Positions 50,566-60,742 of a DNA stretch of 64,000 nucleotides are shown here, in pieces. The translations under genes and the position numbers were made by a program. The number at the start of each line of letters is the position of its first letter. The stretch's first letter is position 1. The DNA comes from Prochlorococcus sp. AG-449-J16 (GTDB taxonomy: Bacteria; Cyanobacteriota; Cyanobacteriia; PCC-6307; Cyanobiaceae). The notes beneath the pieces are model-generated. The model did no database searches. It was not told the origin of the DNA and was given only the letters and a program-made list of their open reading frames with translations. The DNA lies in the NCBI GenBank assembly GCA_003209565.1, contig QCQK01000004.1, forward strand, positions 26,518-90,517. Reading direction: 5' to 3'.

Positions 50566-51657
50566 CTAATTTTTGACATTTTTAATTACTGGTTTGAAAA
50601 GAAATATCATTATATAAGGAATAAAACAAATAAAATATCTCATATGTGCTATTCCATAAAGATTTGGGAGAATTAAAGCAAAAGGAAGAAATAAATCGAA
50701 CCCATAATTTTTCCTATTACATATTATCCATTTTGTCATTTTTGATAAAGCAAATAGGTGGAATAACAAAAAAGAAAGTGTGATAATTATATTTAATTGC
50801 CCCGACGAAGCAATTTCTCTAGGTAAATTTAGACAATAAATTGCAATTGCCTCTCTTGCACCTAGCAATAAAAAAATATGAATTATTGGAGTAAGTAAAA
50901 ATGAAAAAATTGACGAAATTGAATCAGGAAAATTTTTCTCTATGAAAAATTCCTTTATTTGTGTTATCGAGTAGCATCCAAAGTTCTGAGTAAGAATATC
51001 TGCACCATAATTAAATTGAATTAAACTACAAATAAATAGTATTGTAGAAATAAAAATAATTACGAATTTATTATTAAATTTACCTAACTTTATATCTCTA
51101 ATTAAAGTACCAATTTGAATCCATGCCAATAACAATAATTGAGACCTAAAGAACGAACTTACGGTAGTTATTATTAATGCAGGATACTTTATTTTCTCAA
51201 AATTTAAGATTTTTTGAATTACTAATAAAGAAACTGGGATAATAGAAAATATCATGGTATCGAGTTTTAATGAATAGATGGCTAGATAAGGATGACAACC
51301 AATAAGTATGGAGTAAAAGTACGCAGATTTACTTTCTAGAACCCTATTAGCCAAAAAGATCCAGGGCAAAAGTGTAATTATTGAAAGTAAAAATGCACCA
51401 ATAATATAAATCGAAGTATTTGGATCAGTTGTATCTAAACCAAGAAACCTAACCAAATATGAGAACAAAAAATTTGGAGTATATAAACCCGAAGAAGCTT
51501 TTATGTAATATGATAAGTCTTTAGAAAATATTGTGAATTTTTGATCATAAATTGGTAAGAACCTTAAAATAAGTAGGCAAGTAAGTAATCTAGAAGATAA
51601 AAAAACTATAAATAAAGAAACAAAATTATTTTTTTTTAGTTTAAGATTATTATTCAA
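50566..51657 (-). CDS. multi-spanning membrane protein, GT-C-like
   Basis: Polytopic ORF with GT-C-like topology; family uncertain. Confidence 0.5.
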   Translation of the reverse strand: MNNNLKLKKNNFVSLFIVFLSSRLLTCLLILRFLPIYDQKFTIFSKDLSYYIKASSGLYTPNFLFSYLVRFLGLDTTDPNTSIYIIGAFLLSIITLLPWIFLANRVLESKSAYFYSILIGCHPYLAIYSLKLDTMIFSIIPVSLLVIQKILNFEKIKYPALIITTVSSFFRSQLLLLAWIQIGTLIRDIKLGKFNNKFVIIFISTILFICSLIQFNYGADILTQNFGCYSITQIKEFFIEKNFPDSISSIFSFLLTPIIHIFLLLGAREAIAIYCLNLPREIASSGQLNIIITLSFLLFHLFALSKMTKWIICNRKNYGFDLFLPFALILPNLYGIAHMRYFICFIPYIMIFLFKPVIKNVKN

Positions 51658-52687
51658 AATTATTAATCTCCTTGAAAAAAATCGTATTTACTTTTATTCC
51701 TGATGCATAGTCGTAAAAAAGGAAAAGTGATATTGTTAAAGTTGCCAGTATGAAAGAACTTGTAAATGCAGTAGAAGTTCCAGCAGATACTAAAATTTCT
51801 TTTTTTACTTCAGGAATTATTCTGTTAAATAACAAAATTTGACATACTACAAAGTTTGATAATGCAATAATAATTAATAAAGTACCTAAATTAATTTTTA
51901 AAAAATATTTCCTGTAAATTCTTTTGAGAATTTCTTTTATCCAAAAGAAAAAAACAGGGATTATCATTGAAGGTGCATTCATTGATGAAGTCCAATCTTT
52001 GCCATAATTTGGATACATACAAAATTCATTTATATTTATTCCTAATTCGCTACATTTTGCAAGAATGCTACTTTCAAACAAATATCTATTTTCAATTTTT
52101 GTGCCATAATTCGGATTTAAAAGAAAAGAAGCTGTTTTTGAATCCATTCCAAAGAAGCCATTTGTAACATCAGAAAGATTTCTATAACCTAACGCTGATC
52201 TTGCTATAGGATCCATTAAAAGAGTTCCTACTTTTCTTAATAATGGAACTTTATTCTTTTTTATGCGAACTTTATATCTAGTACCCTTTGTCAAAAATAA
52301 TTGATATTTTGGCAACCTTATCATATATTCGATTAATTCAACTAAAAGTTTTGGAGGATGCTGTCCATCAGCATCAAGTTTTATCATAAAATCATATTTA
52401 TTTTTTAAAGCATATTTTATCCCTTTTAAAGTGGATGCCCCAACTCCTATATTTTTTTTATTGTGGATTATTTTTATAAAATCATTCTCAGATACATTTT
52501 TTAAGCTTTGTTCTGGGCAAGCATCATTAATAATTACAATTTTAAACTCAATTTTTTCTTTAATCATAGACAAATATTTTTGACAATCTTTTAAAACTAA
52601 ATTAATAAATTTGGAGGCTTTATAACAAGGAATAATTATTGCAACACTTGCTAAAAAATTTTTTTTATTTGAATCATAGTAATTCAT
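51650..52687 (-). CDS. GT2 dolichol-phosphate-mannose-synthase-like glycosyltransferase
   Basis: VAIIIPCYKASKFINLVLKDC...FMIKLDADGQHPPKLLVELIEYM. Confidence 0.87.
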   Translation of the reverse strand: MNYYDSNKKNFLASVAIIIPCYKASKFINLVLKDCQKYLSMIKEKIEFKIVIINDACPEQSLKNVSENDFIKIIHNKKNIGVGASTLKGIKYALKNKYDFMIKLDADGQHPPKLLVELIEYMIRLPKYQLFLTKGTRYKVRIKKNKVPLLRKVGTLLMDPIARSALGYRNLSDVTNGFFGMDSKTASFLLNPNYGTKIENRYLFESSILAKCSELGININEFCMYPNYGKDWTSSMNAPSMIIPVFFFWIKEILKRIYRKYFLKINLGTLLIIIALSNFVVCQILLFNRIIPEVKKEILVSAGTSTAFTSSFILATLTISLFLFYDYASGIKVNTIFFKEINNFE

Positions 52688-52823
52688 ACTTAAAAATATT
52701 TAATAAAAAAGACAAAATTCCAAATAGAGCATTTCTAATATAAATATTTACTTTGATCGAATTTTATCTTACCATTATTAAGTCCACAAAAATGTTAAAA
52801 GAAATAATATATTTTTTAGGTAT

Positions 52824-54557
52824 ATGAGGAGTAAATCTAAGAGTTTAAAAATAAAAATGCTTAGGGGTATTTGGCGAAATCTAAGTAGAAAGAGAAAAAG
52901 ACAAATTACTTTTTTACCAATTTTAATTTCATTAGCAGCAATCTTCGAACTTTTCTCTGTCGCATCTATTATCCCATTCTTAAGTCTTTTATCAAACCCA
53001 AATAAGTACAATGATTTCTATTTAATTAAAAATATACAAAATTCATTACCAATATTTGATGCAATAGATCCATTTATTTTTGTGATCTTCTCATTTTTAT
53101 TTTGTATAACTTTATCAGCAATTTTACGATTAATCACTATAAGTGCTAGCAATTATTTTGCAGCTGCTATTGGAAGTGATTTTAGCAGCAAAGCATATAG
53201 ATTATCTCTTAATCAGCCTTATCAAGTACACATAAGTAGAAATAGCAGCGAAATAATTTCTTCAATAATTCAAAATACTGATAGAACAGTTTTTATAGTA
53301 TTTGCACTGCTTCAATTTACTGCTTCAATAACTCTAGGATTGGCTTTGATAGTTGGTTTACTTTTAATTAATTGGGTTTTATCCTTAATCATTGCTTTTA
53401 TTTTTAGTTTCCTTTACCTTTTATTGGGTTATTTATTAAAAAAGAGAATTGGGAGAATAGATAAAAAGAAAGCAAGGCTAACCATTATGCAAACCAAAGC
53501 TTTACAAGAGGGTCTGGGATCAATAAGGGATATAATCTTAGATAATAGTCAAAAATTTTATCAGAATATTTTTACTGATAACGATAAACCACTTAGATTT
53601 ATTAATGCTACAAGTGAACTTATAAATTCTTCCCCAAAATATATATTTGAATTAATTACAATATATATAATTGTTTGCATTTGTTTTTTTTATAATTCTC
53701 AGGGTGAGTCATCAAATATAATCCCATTAATAGGATCAATACTACTTTGCTTACAAAGATTGCTTCCTGTGTTTCAAAATGTCTATTCTTGTTGGGTAAA
53801 TATATCAATAAATACAAACTCAGTTTTAAATCTAATTAAACTTTTAGAACAGCCAGAAAAAAAATTCTTTTACAACACCAAAACTTTTCCTTTGAAAAAT
53901 GAAATAAAGTTATCCAACATTAGTTTTTCTTACTTTAAAAATACTAAAAAAATTATTCAAGATTTTAATTTAACAATAAAAAAAGGAGAAAGAATTGGCA
54001 TAATAGGTAAGTCGGGATCAGGGAAAAGTACAATTGCAGATTTAATTATGGGTTTATTAGAACCGTCAAAAGGTGTAATTGAAATTGATGGTCTAAATTT
54101 ACATAAAAATAAAATTTATAAAAAAGAAAATTGGTTTAGTAATATTGCCCATGTACCTCAAGAAATATGTTTTTCAGATACGAATATTGCAGAAAATATT
54201 GCATTTGGTATACCTAAATCAAAAATTGATAACAAAAGACTAATAAAAGCAATAATAGCTTCTCGACTATCAGACTTTATAAATAATGTAGAAGAGGCCT
54301 ATAATATAAAGGTAGGAGAAAGAGGTGTCCAATTAAGCGGTGGCCAAAGACAGCGCGTTGGCATCGCTAGAGCCATATACAAAGGCGGGAAAATATTAAT
54401 TATGGATGAGGCAACAAGTGCGCTTGATACAAAAACAGAAAGCGAAATAATGAGAACTATTGATGAGTTGAGCTCAGATTTAACAATAATTATTATTACT
54501 CATAGACTTTCAACACTTAAAAGCTGCGAAAGAGTAATTGAGATTCAAAAGATCTAG
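52824..54557 (+). CDS. ABC transporter ATP-binding/permease protein (polysaccharide flippase-like)
   Basis: GIIGKSGSGKSTIADLIMGLL, LSGGQRQRVGIARA, ILIMDEATSALD. Confidence 0.9.
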   Translation: MRSKSKSLKIKMLRGIWRNLSRKRKRQITFLPILISLAAIFELFSVASIIPFLSLLSNPNKYNDFYLIKNIQNSLPIFDAIDPFIFVIFSFLFCITLSAILRLITISASNYFAAAIGSDFSSKAYRLSLNQPYQVHISRNSSEIISSIIQNTDRTVFIVFALLQFTASITLGLALIVGLLLINWVLSLIIAFIFSFLYLLLGYLLKKRIGRIDKKKARLTIMQTKALQEGLGSIRDIILDNSQKFYQNIFTDNDKPLRFINATSELINSSPKYIFELITIYIIVCICFFYNSQGESSNIIPLIGSILLCLQRLLPVFQNVYSCWVNISINTNSVLNLIKLLEQPEKKFFYNTKTFPLKNEIKLSNISFSYFKNTKKIIQDFNLTIKKGERIGIIGKSGSGKSTIADLIMGLLEPSKGVIEIDGLNLHKNKIYKKENWFSNIAHVPQEICFSDTNIAENIAFGIPKSKIDNKRLIKAIIASRLSDFINNVEEAYNIKVGERGVQLSGGQRQRVGIARAIYKGGKILIMDEATSALDTKTESEIMRTIDELSSDLTIIIITHRLSTLKSCERVIEIQKI

Positions 54558-54735
54558 GGTATAAATCATATTTAAAAATTTAATAAAGAAGCAAGATAAA
54601 TTTATCCGGCCAGAATTTAATAATATGATTTTAAAATTTTATTTTTATAGATATCATTTTTAAAATGCTATTAATATTTATTTTTTCCCCAAAAAAGTTT
54701 TTTTAATTTAGAATTTCAAAAATTCAGCCTTCTTC

Positions 54736-55497
54736 ATGAAAACCTATATCATGCACTATAAACCACTGGAAGAGAGGAAGTCTCATATTTTAAAGTTAAT
54801 ATTGAAACTTGGTTTAAAAGCAAAATTTATTACTGAATATGATAGAGAGGAACTGGATATAAATGATAAACGTTTTATTCAGAAGCCAGAAATATGGAAT
54901 ATTGAAATTGCTTTAATAAAAAATATACTTTTAAATAACATAATCAAAAACAAAAATATTAGTATAAAGAGTTATCTTTATTGGAATTTGATAAAAAATA
55001 TTCAAAATTTATACATACCTAGTTTATTCAGATTTAGGAAGATATCTTTAGCAGAAATTAGTTTAACCTTAAAACATTATGCTGCTCTAAAAGAGATATC
55101 TAAAAGTAATAAGCCAGGTTTAATTATTGAAGATGATGTCTTATTAAAAAAAGAAACAAAAAATTTAATTTCTACAGCTTTTGAACTATGCGAAAAAGAA
55201 TTTGATTATATTGATTTAGGAGGAGGTTGCGATTTGCCATTATATGAAGAAGATATTGCTCATCCAATCAAAAAAGGGTTTTTTAATCTCAAAATTCCAA
55301 GGAGTAGAACTACTGCAGCATATATGATTAATCCGAAAGCAGCTTCGATTCTAGTTAAAAATATTTTCCCAATATCAATACATTTAGATTGGAAATATCA
55401 GTATATATTTATCAAAGAGAACTTTAAAGTATCATGGACTTATCCCTCTGCTTTTTTGCATGGTTCTGAAAGTGTATTTAATTCGGCAATAAGATAA
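54736..55497 (+). CDS. GT25-like (LPS biosynthesis) glycosyltransferase
   Basis: MKTYIMHYKPLEERKSHI; HYAALKEISKSNKPGLIIEDDVLLK. Confidence 0.8.
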   Translation: MKTYIMHYKPLEERKSHILKLILKLGLKAKFITEYDREELDINDKRFIQKPEIWNIEIALIKNILLNNIIKNKNISIKSYLYWNLIKNIQNLYIPSLFRFRKISLAEISLTLKHYAALKEISKSNKPGLIIEDDVLLKKETKNLISTAFELCEKEFDYIDLGGGCDLPLYEEDIAHPIKKGFFNLKIPRSRTTAAYMINPKAASILVKNIFPISIHLDWKYQYIFIKENFKVSWTYPSAFLHGSESVFNSAIR

Positions 55498-55829
55498 ATC
55501 CAAATTTTATTTAAGAGATATTGAATAATATCATCCCTAAAAAAAAGAAATGATATTATTTTCTTATTCTTAAATACTGCAGAATTTTATAAGCATAATA
55601 GAATAATTTATTTGAAAAAAACAATTTCATCAAAAGACAAATCAATTTTTATTGACAATACAAAAAAAGCCTAAAAATCTTTTAATTTTGATGAATACAT
55701 ACGAGATTTACCTTGGGAGATTGTTATTTTCGTTATCAAAATTTACAACTTTTAAAAAATGATATTTTTTAAAAGTATCCGATTAAAATATAAGAAGAAA
55801 TTGAAATTTTTTCTCAAAAGTTTAAGGTC

Positions 55830-56741
55830 TTGAATCTAAATCTAATAAATTGCTTTTTTATAACCCATCGTTCCACTGATAAAAATTGGTCTACTCCGAA
55901 GGGATTCGCAAGGGCTTTAAAAAATCAAGGCTTAAATTTAATTGAGTTTGATTTTATTAATCCTGAAAATTTTATATTTCCAGAAAATGATTATTTCCTT
56001 AAAAATAATATTGAAGTTGTCATATCATTTTATGCGGGCAAATGTCTTATATTAGAAAAAGGTCTTAAAAGAATAAAAGAACAATTAGGTATAATAATAG
56101 TCTGTGAATTAGGCGACGAACCTCAAACATTAATTCATAATGATATTATTGCTTCAATAGCCAATATTTCTTTATCTCCAGATTATAGGAGTTCATTATA
56201 TTGGCAAAATCAAGGTTATAATTGTAAATGGTTTACTCATTGGGCAGATACAAGTATCTATAAAAATAATAATGAAATTAAAAGAGACATTTTCATTGGT
56301 ACTTCAATGGGTAAGAGGAAGTATGATCTTCTTTTAAAAGTAATACTAGGGCCCTTATATGTAAATAAGATTTCCAATCCAAAAAAGAATGCCGAGCTTT
56401 ATCAAAGGAGTAAAATAGTTTTTCAATATGCAAGATGGGGTGAAATTACTAGAAGAATATTTGAGGCTGCAGCATGTAATTGTTGTATATTGACTAATAA
56501 ATTAGAAAGCCATACACAAATAGAAACCATCTTTGCAAATAATGTCTCAATAATTTACTATGACGGTTTTTTTAGTCTGTTATATCAATTATTAAGGTTG
56601 AAATTAAAACCAAACTTATATAAAAAGATATCCAAAAATGCTAAAAATATTGTTTTAAATCATCATACAGAAAAGATAAGAGCAAAATATCTTATTTCGC
56701 TTATAAAATTAGAATTACTAAAAAAATCAGACCCCATTTAG
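55830..56741 (+). CDS. CgeB-like glycosyltransferase
   Basis: KIVFQYARWGEITRRIFEAAACNCCILTNKLESHTQI. Confidence 0.7.
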   Translation: MNLNLINCFFITHRSTDKNWSTPKGFARALKNQGLNLIEFDFINPENFIFPENDYFLKNNIEVVISFYAGKCLILEKGLKRIKEQLGIIIVCELGDEPQTLIHNDIIASIANISLSPDYRSSLYWQNQGYNCKWFTHWADTSIYKNNNEIKRDIFIGTSMGKRKYDLLLKVILGPLYVNKISNPKKNAELYQRSKIVFQYARWGEITRRIFEAAACNCCILTNKLESHTQIETIFANNVSIIYYDGFFSLLYQLLRLKLKPNLYKKISKNAKNIVLNHHTEKIRAKYLISLIKLELLKKSDPI

Positions 56742-56972
56742 ATAATTTCACAAAATCAATAAAACTATTCAATTAGTGAACCTTGACCATAAGCACAAGA
56801 ATAGGAAGTTGTTTATTTAGATAATGAGATTTATTACTTAAAAGATATGAAATAATAATATTTAGGAATCAATGAAACTTAATAATGCCTCTTATTAAAA
56901 TAAAGAATACACCTTATGTATTAATCTAGAAATAGTTTTTCCACTCCACAAATTTGTTAAAAATTAAAGTTA

Positions 56973-57830
56973 ATGAAAAAAGTTATTGCTGTTCTCACAA
57001 AAGGTTACAAAAATATTCATCAATATAATGAACTTATAAAAAGGAACAATAGTATTGAAAGAAATTTAAAAGAACATTATCCAGTAGTTATTTTCCATGA
57101 AGGGAATATTACTAAAGAACATCAAAATTTTATAAGTTCCAAAACAAATATATCTTTGACTTTTATAGAGATCCCTCCTTTTTCTCCCAAAGAAAATATA
57201 GAGTTCTTAGAGGGAACAGAGTCTTACGGATGGGGTTACAGACACATGTGTAATTTTTGGTTTATAGATTTTTGGAGATATACTAACAACTATGACCTAC
57301 TCCTAAGGATAGATGAAGATTGCGAAATTTCATTTAATATAGACAAAATATTTAAATTACTCGAGCAAAAAGTATGTATTTACGGAAAATGGGTAAAAGA
57401 TAGTGAATCTGTCACAAAAGGATTAGTAAGTTATTTCAATGAGTATTTTGAAAAATATAATCATTCGGAACTAAAAGAAGCATCAGGACCTTATACAAAT
57501 GTTGTAGGTTTTAATTTAGTAAAATTGAGAGAAAATAAAAAATTATTCAAATTTATAAAAAAATTAAACGAAGATAAATTTATTTTTACTCATCGTTGGG
57601 GAGATTTACCTCTTTGGGGTGGAATACTTAGCGTTCTTTTTTCAAAAAATGAATATGTAGAGGAAAATTTGATTAGCTACTTTCATAAATCTCATGAAGC
57701 TATAGTGAATCCACAAATGTCTATTCTTTTTGTAAAAAAATATTCAAAACATTTTATCAAAAAGGTAATACCTTTAAAAATTCTTATATATGCAAAAAAT
57801 ATACTAACTAAGGGCAGGATTAATTATTAA
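56973..57830 (+). CDS. GT15 (Kre2/Mnt1)-like glycosyltransferase candidate
   Basis: YGWGYRHMCNFWFIDFWRYTNNYDLLLRIDEDCEI and FTHRWGDLPLWGGILSVLFSKNEYVEENLISYFHKSH resemble fungal GT15 motifs. Confidence 0.65.
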   Translation: MKKVIAVLTKGYKNIHQYNELIKRNNSIERNLKEHYPVVIFHEGNITKEHQNFISSKTNISLTFIEIPPFSPKENIEFLEGTESYGWGYRHMCNFWFIDFWRYTNNYDLLLRIDEDCEISFNIDKIFKLLEQKVCIYGKWVKDSESVTKGLVSYFNEYFEKYNHSELKEASGPYTNVVGFNLVKLRENKKLFKFIKKLNEDKFIFTHRWGDLPLWGGILSVLFSKNEYVEENLISYFHKSHEAIVNPQMSILFVKKYSKHFIKKVIPLKILIYAKNILTKGRINY

Positions 57831-58015
57831 AAAGTTATTTTTTTTACCTTAAAGCTTCGTCTATATATTGGGAATATTTTTTAAAATTAAACAAATAAAG
57901 AAAATTAGGAAAAATTTAATTTTATAGGGGTTTTGAATTTCTATTTAAAAGTCTTAAATATTCATAATTTAAAAAAAATTTCTTAAATTTTTAAATTAAA
58001 ATAATGAATGTTTAA

Positions 58016-58088
58016 GGGGCCATAGCTCAGCTGGTAGAGCACCTGCATGGCATGCAGGGGGTCAGCGGTTCGAGTCCGCTTGGCTCCA
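58016..58088 (+). tRNA. tRNA-Ala(GGC)
   Basis: Cloverleaf GGGGCCA...TGGCTCC with G3:U70, anticodon loop ATGGCAT, T-arm GGTTCGAGTCC. Confidence 0.96.
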
Positions 58089-58267
58089 TAAAAGTTTTCA
58101 CACCTTATATGAATTAGTTTTTGGTCAATTTATCATAACTAAACGATACGTTTTGATAAGGTAAAATATGGCTCCTTTGCGTCCACAACTTAGAGTAAGA
58201 ATATTTTATGGTATTAAAAAAGATTTTAATTTTATTCAAAAATTTGATTTTACTTAAGATTCAGTAA

Positions 58268-58933
58268 ATGAGAAAATTACCTGATAAATATTTTAGAATT
58301 TATAATGAATTTTATCTTGATTATTCTAAGAACAATAATATTTTTAGAAAACTTGCATTTTCCTTAGAGGTTTGGTTCCACTTATTAACTTATAAGAATT
58401 ATCCTAATCCTCAATCAATATTAGAATTAGGGGCAGGCAATTTAAATCATGTTAAATATGAAAAAAATTTTAAATACTATGATGTTATAGAGCCCAAAGA
58501 ATTCCTTATAAATGCCTCTGATCCCTTTGACAGAGATAAGATAACTAATATTTATGGCAACATAAGAGAATTACCTGAAAATAAAATTTATGACAAAATA
58601 ATATCTATTGGAGTATTAGAACATATTGAAGAATTAGATTATGTCCTTGAAAAAATATCTTATAAACTTACTTCTCAAGGAAAATTTTTAGTAACTATTC
58701 CCGCTGAGGGAGAATTTCTATGGTGGATTGGATGGAGATTAACAACGGGTATTGCTTTTTGGTTAAAACATAAATTGGACTACGGAGTTATCATGAGATA
58801 TGAACATGTAAATACTGCTAGTAAAGTCATTAGATTATTAAATAAATACTTTAAAATAAATTTCATTAAATCCTTTCCTATTAATATTAGGAATTTTAGA
58901 TTATTTATTTATATCTCGATGACAAAGAAATAG
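58268..58933 (+). CDS. class I SAM-dependent methyltransferase
   Basis: SILELGAGNLNHVKYE...IISIGVLEHIEELDYVL. Confidence 0.8.
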   Translation: MRKLPDKYFRIYNEFYLDYSKNNNIFRKLAFSLEVWFHLLTYKNYPNPQSILELGAGNLNHVKYEKNFKYYDVIEPKEFLINASDPFDRDKITNIYGNIRELPENKIYDKIISIGVLEHIEELDYVLEKISYKLTSQGKFLVTIPAEGEFLWWIGWRLTTGIAFWLKHKLDYGVIMRYEHVNTASKVIRLLNKYFKINFIKSFPINIRNFRLFIYISMTKK

Positions 58934-59042
58934 ATTTTGAAAATCACCTAACTAAAAGAAAAATTGAGGACTTTGCTAAGTATCGTAACCCTAAGAGCAG
59001 CACTTCGACCAACTTAGCTAAAACAGTTCCAGAAACTAGTTA

Positions 59043-59104
59043 TAGCTTGATTGGTGATCTGCATGGCATACAGAGGATCAGGAGTTCGAATCCACTTAAA
59101 TCCA
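59043..59104 (+). pseudogene. decayed tRNA-Ala copy
   Basis: ATAGCTTGATTGGTGATCTGCATGGCATACAGAGGATCAGGAGTTCGAATCCACTTAAATCCA aligns to the D-arm to 3' end of the tRNA-Ala at 58016 with one short gap, mostly transitions. Confidence 0.75.
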
Positions 59105-59238
59105 CTTAAGCTAAAAATTTTAAACAGATTTTAATAGTTTTTATAAAATTTCTCTTTAATTTACTTTATGAGCTATGACTTAAATATTTAAATTTTTTGC
59201 CGATAAAATTCAATAATATTTAGAGAAAGATAAAAATA

Positions 59239-59607
59239 TTATTTAAAGACTATAAACTTTTGCGCAAAAAAAGAAAAAGTTGCCAAAAAAGGTATTGCGA
59301 CTAATACCGCTAAAGTTGAAGAGATACCTAACATACCTATAAATTTTATTAAAAACCATTGAATGAACCAGCTTATTATTACTAAGAAGATATAAGCAAT
59401 AGGATTTCCTTTACGCTTGAAAACCCCATATTTGTTTGCTAAAAAACCCAAATATGCATGTAAAACTTGACTAAGAAATGTTGCCAAACTCAAAGGCAAA
59501 ATTAATAGGATTAATATTAGTGAAGTATTACTTAAAAGTGTTATCAAGAAACCAAAAAATACAAATTTAATAAAGGATTTCGATTTAAAAGTTTTTAAAG
59601 AATACAT
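59239..59607 (-). CDS. GtrA family membrane protein
   Basis: FIKFVFFGFLITLLSNTSLILILL...QKFIVFK, four TM. Confidence 0.8.
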   Translation of the reverse strand: MYSLKTFKSKSFIKFVFFGFLITLLSNTSLILILLILPLSLATFLSQVLHAYLGFLANKYGVFKRKGNPIAYIFLVIISWFIQWFLIKFIGMLGISSTLAVLVAIPFLATFSFFAQKFIVFK

Positions 59608-59662
59608 ATTTTCAACTTTAAAAAGGATAGATTTGAAGTTTTTGATATTGAATATTTAATAT

Positions 59663-60736
59663 TTAGAAGATATCTAAATCTGCCATATTAATTTTCCAAT
59701 TTCTGATATCAAATATTTGAGGTGAAAATTCATCATTAGGGACTATAAATAATTCTAATGGCGTTGGTAAGAGAAAATTTGGAATTCTTGGGAAAATAGG
59801 ATTTGATAAAGGATTATTTTTTTGAATAGTTCTTAGAGAAAGTATTAAATTACAATTTTTCTTGATAGCTAAAGTAATTAACTTTAAAAAGATTATTAAT
59901 TCTATAAGAAAACTTTTCTTTATAATAATAATTTCCATTATGACGAGAATCTTTAATCCAAATTTTTCTGCCTCTCTATAAGCTATATAACCTATAAGAT
60001 TATTCTCAGAAAATATATATTCTAGGTAATATTTTATTTTGCTATCCAAACTATATCTCCATCGAATCCATTTTTGGCTTCTTTCACCTTGAATGAGATT
60101 ATCTCTGTAGTAATTTCTTATCATTTTTTCATACTGCTTATTTCCTCCATCACTTTTAGAAAAATTTATTTTGAAAATATTTTGGATTTTATTGAGTAAA
60201 AATATTAGGCATTTGTAGATATAAGATGTCAAAAAATTGGGAATTATTATTTTAAACTTCTCATTTTTTATTGAATTAAGTATAGGAATTACTCTTAACT
60301 CAAGTTTTCCTATAGGCTTAAGTTTTAGAATTTTCTTATAAATATCTATAGAAATTTCATTTGGAATCATTATGCTTAAATTTGAATATGGGATATCTTT
60401 TTTAATAAAAAATGGTGATGATAGCTTGAGAAAATTATCTAATTTTCTATTATTTTTGTGTATAAGTAGATCGCAAAGATTAGCACCCTTAATAATAGAA
60501 TTTTTAAAAACAAAGTTTTTTCTTTGATAACTAATTCTAGCTATTAATTCATCCTTACAATATCCGTTAATAGCAAAAGATAGTCCCTCAGGATTATTTA
60601 AATATTTCCACCTTAAATGTTCTTCTTGCGATATGGGATTGTTTTTAGAATATTCCGTCATGCTTAATAAAGCATATTTTTTGATAATTGGAATATTTAT
60701 TAATTCCTTAATAACAATGAACTCTAATTTCTTCAT
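59663..60736 (-). CDS. GNAT-like acyltransferase, hypothetical
   Basis: SQEEHLRWKYLNNPEG and KWIRWRYSLDSKIKYYLEYIFSENNLIGYIAYREAEKFG resemble GNAT-type proteins. Confidence 0.5.
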   Translation of the reverse strand: MKKLEFIVIKELINIPIIKKYALLSMTEYSKNNPISQEEHLRWKYLNNPEGLSFAINGYCKDELIARISYQRKNFVFKNSIIKGANLCDLLIHKNNRKLDNFLKLSSPFFIKKDIPYSNLSIMIPNEISIDIYKKILKLKPIGKLELRVIPILNSIKNEKFKIIIPNFLTSYIYKCLIFLLNKIQNIFKINFSKSDGGNKQYEKMIRNYYRDNLIQGERSQKWIRWRYSLDSKIKYYLEYIFSENNLIGYIAYREAEKFGLKILVIMEIIIIKKSFLIELIIFLKLITLAIKKNCNLILSLRTIQKNNPLSNPIFPRIPNFLLPTPLELFIVPNDEFSPQIFDIRNWKINMADLDIF

Positions 60737-60742
60737 GAGGTA

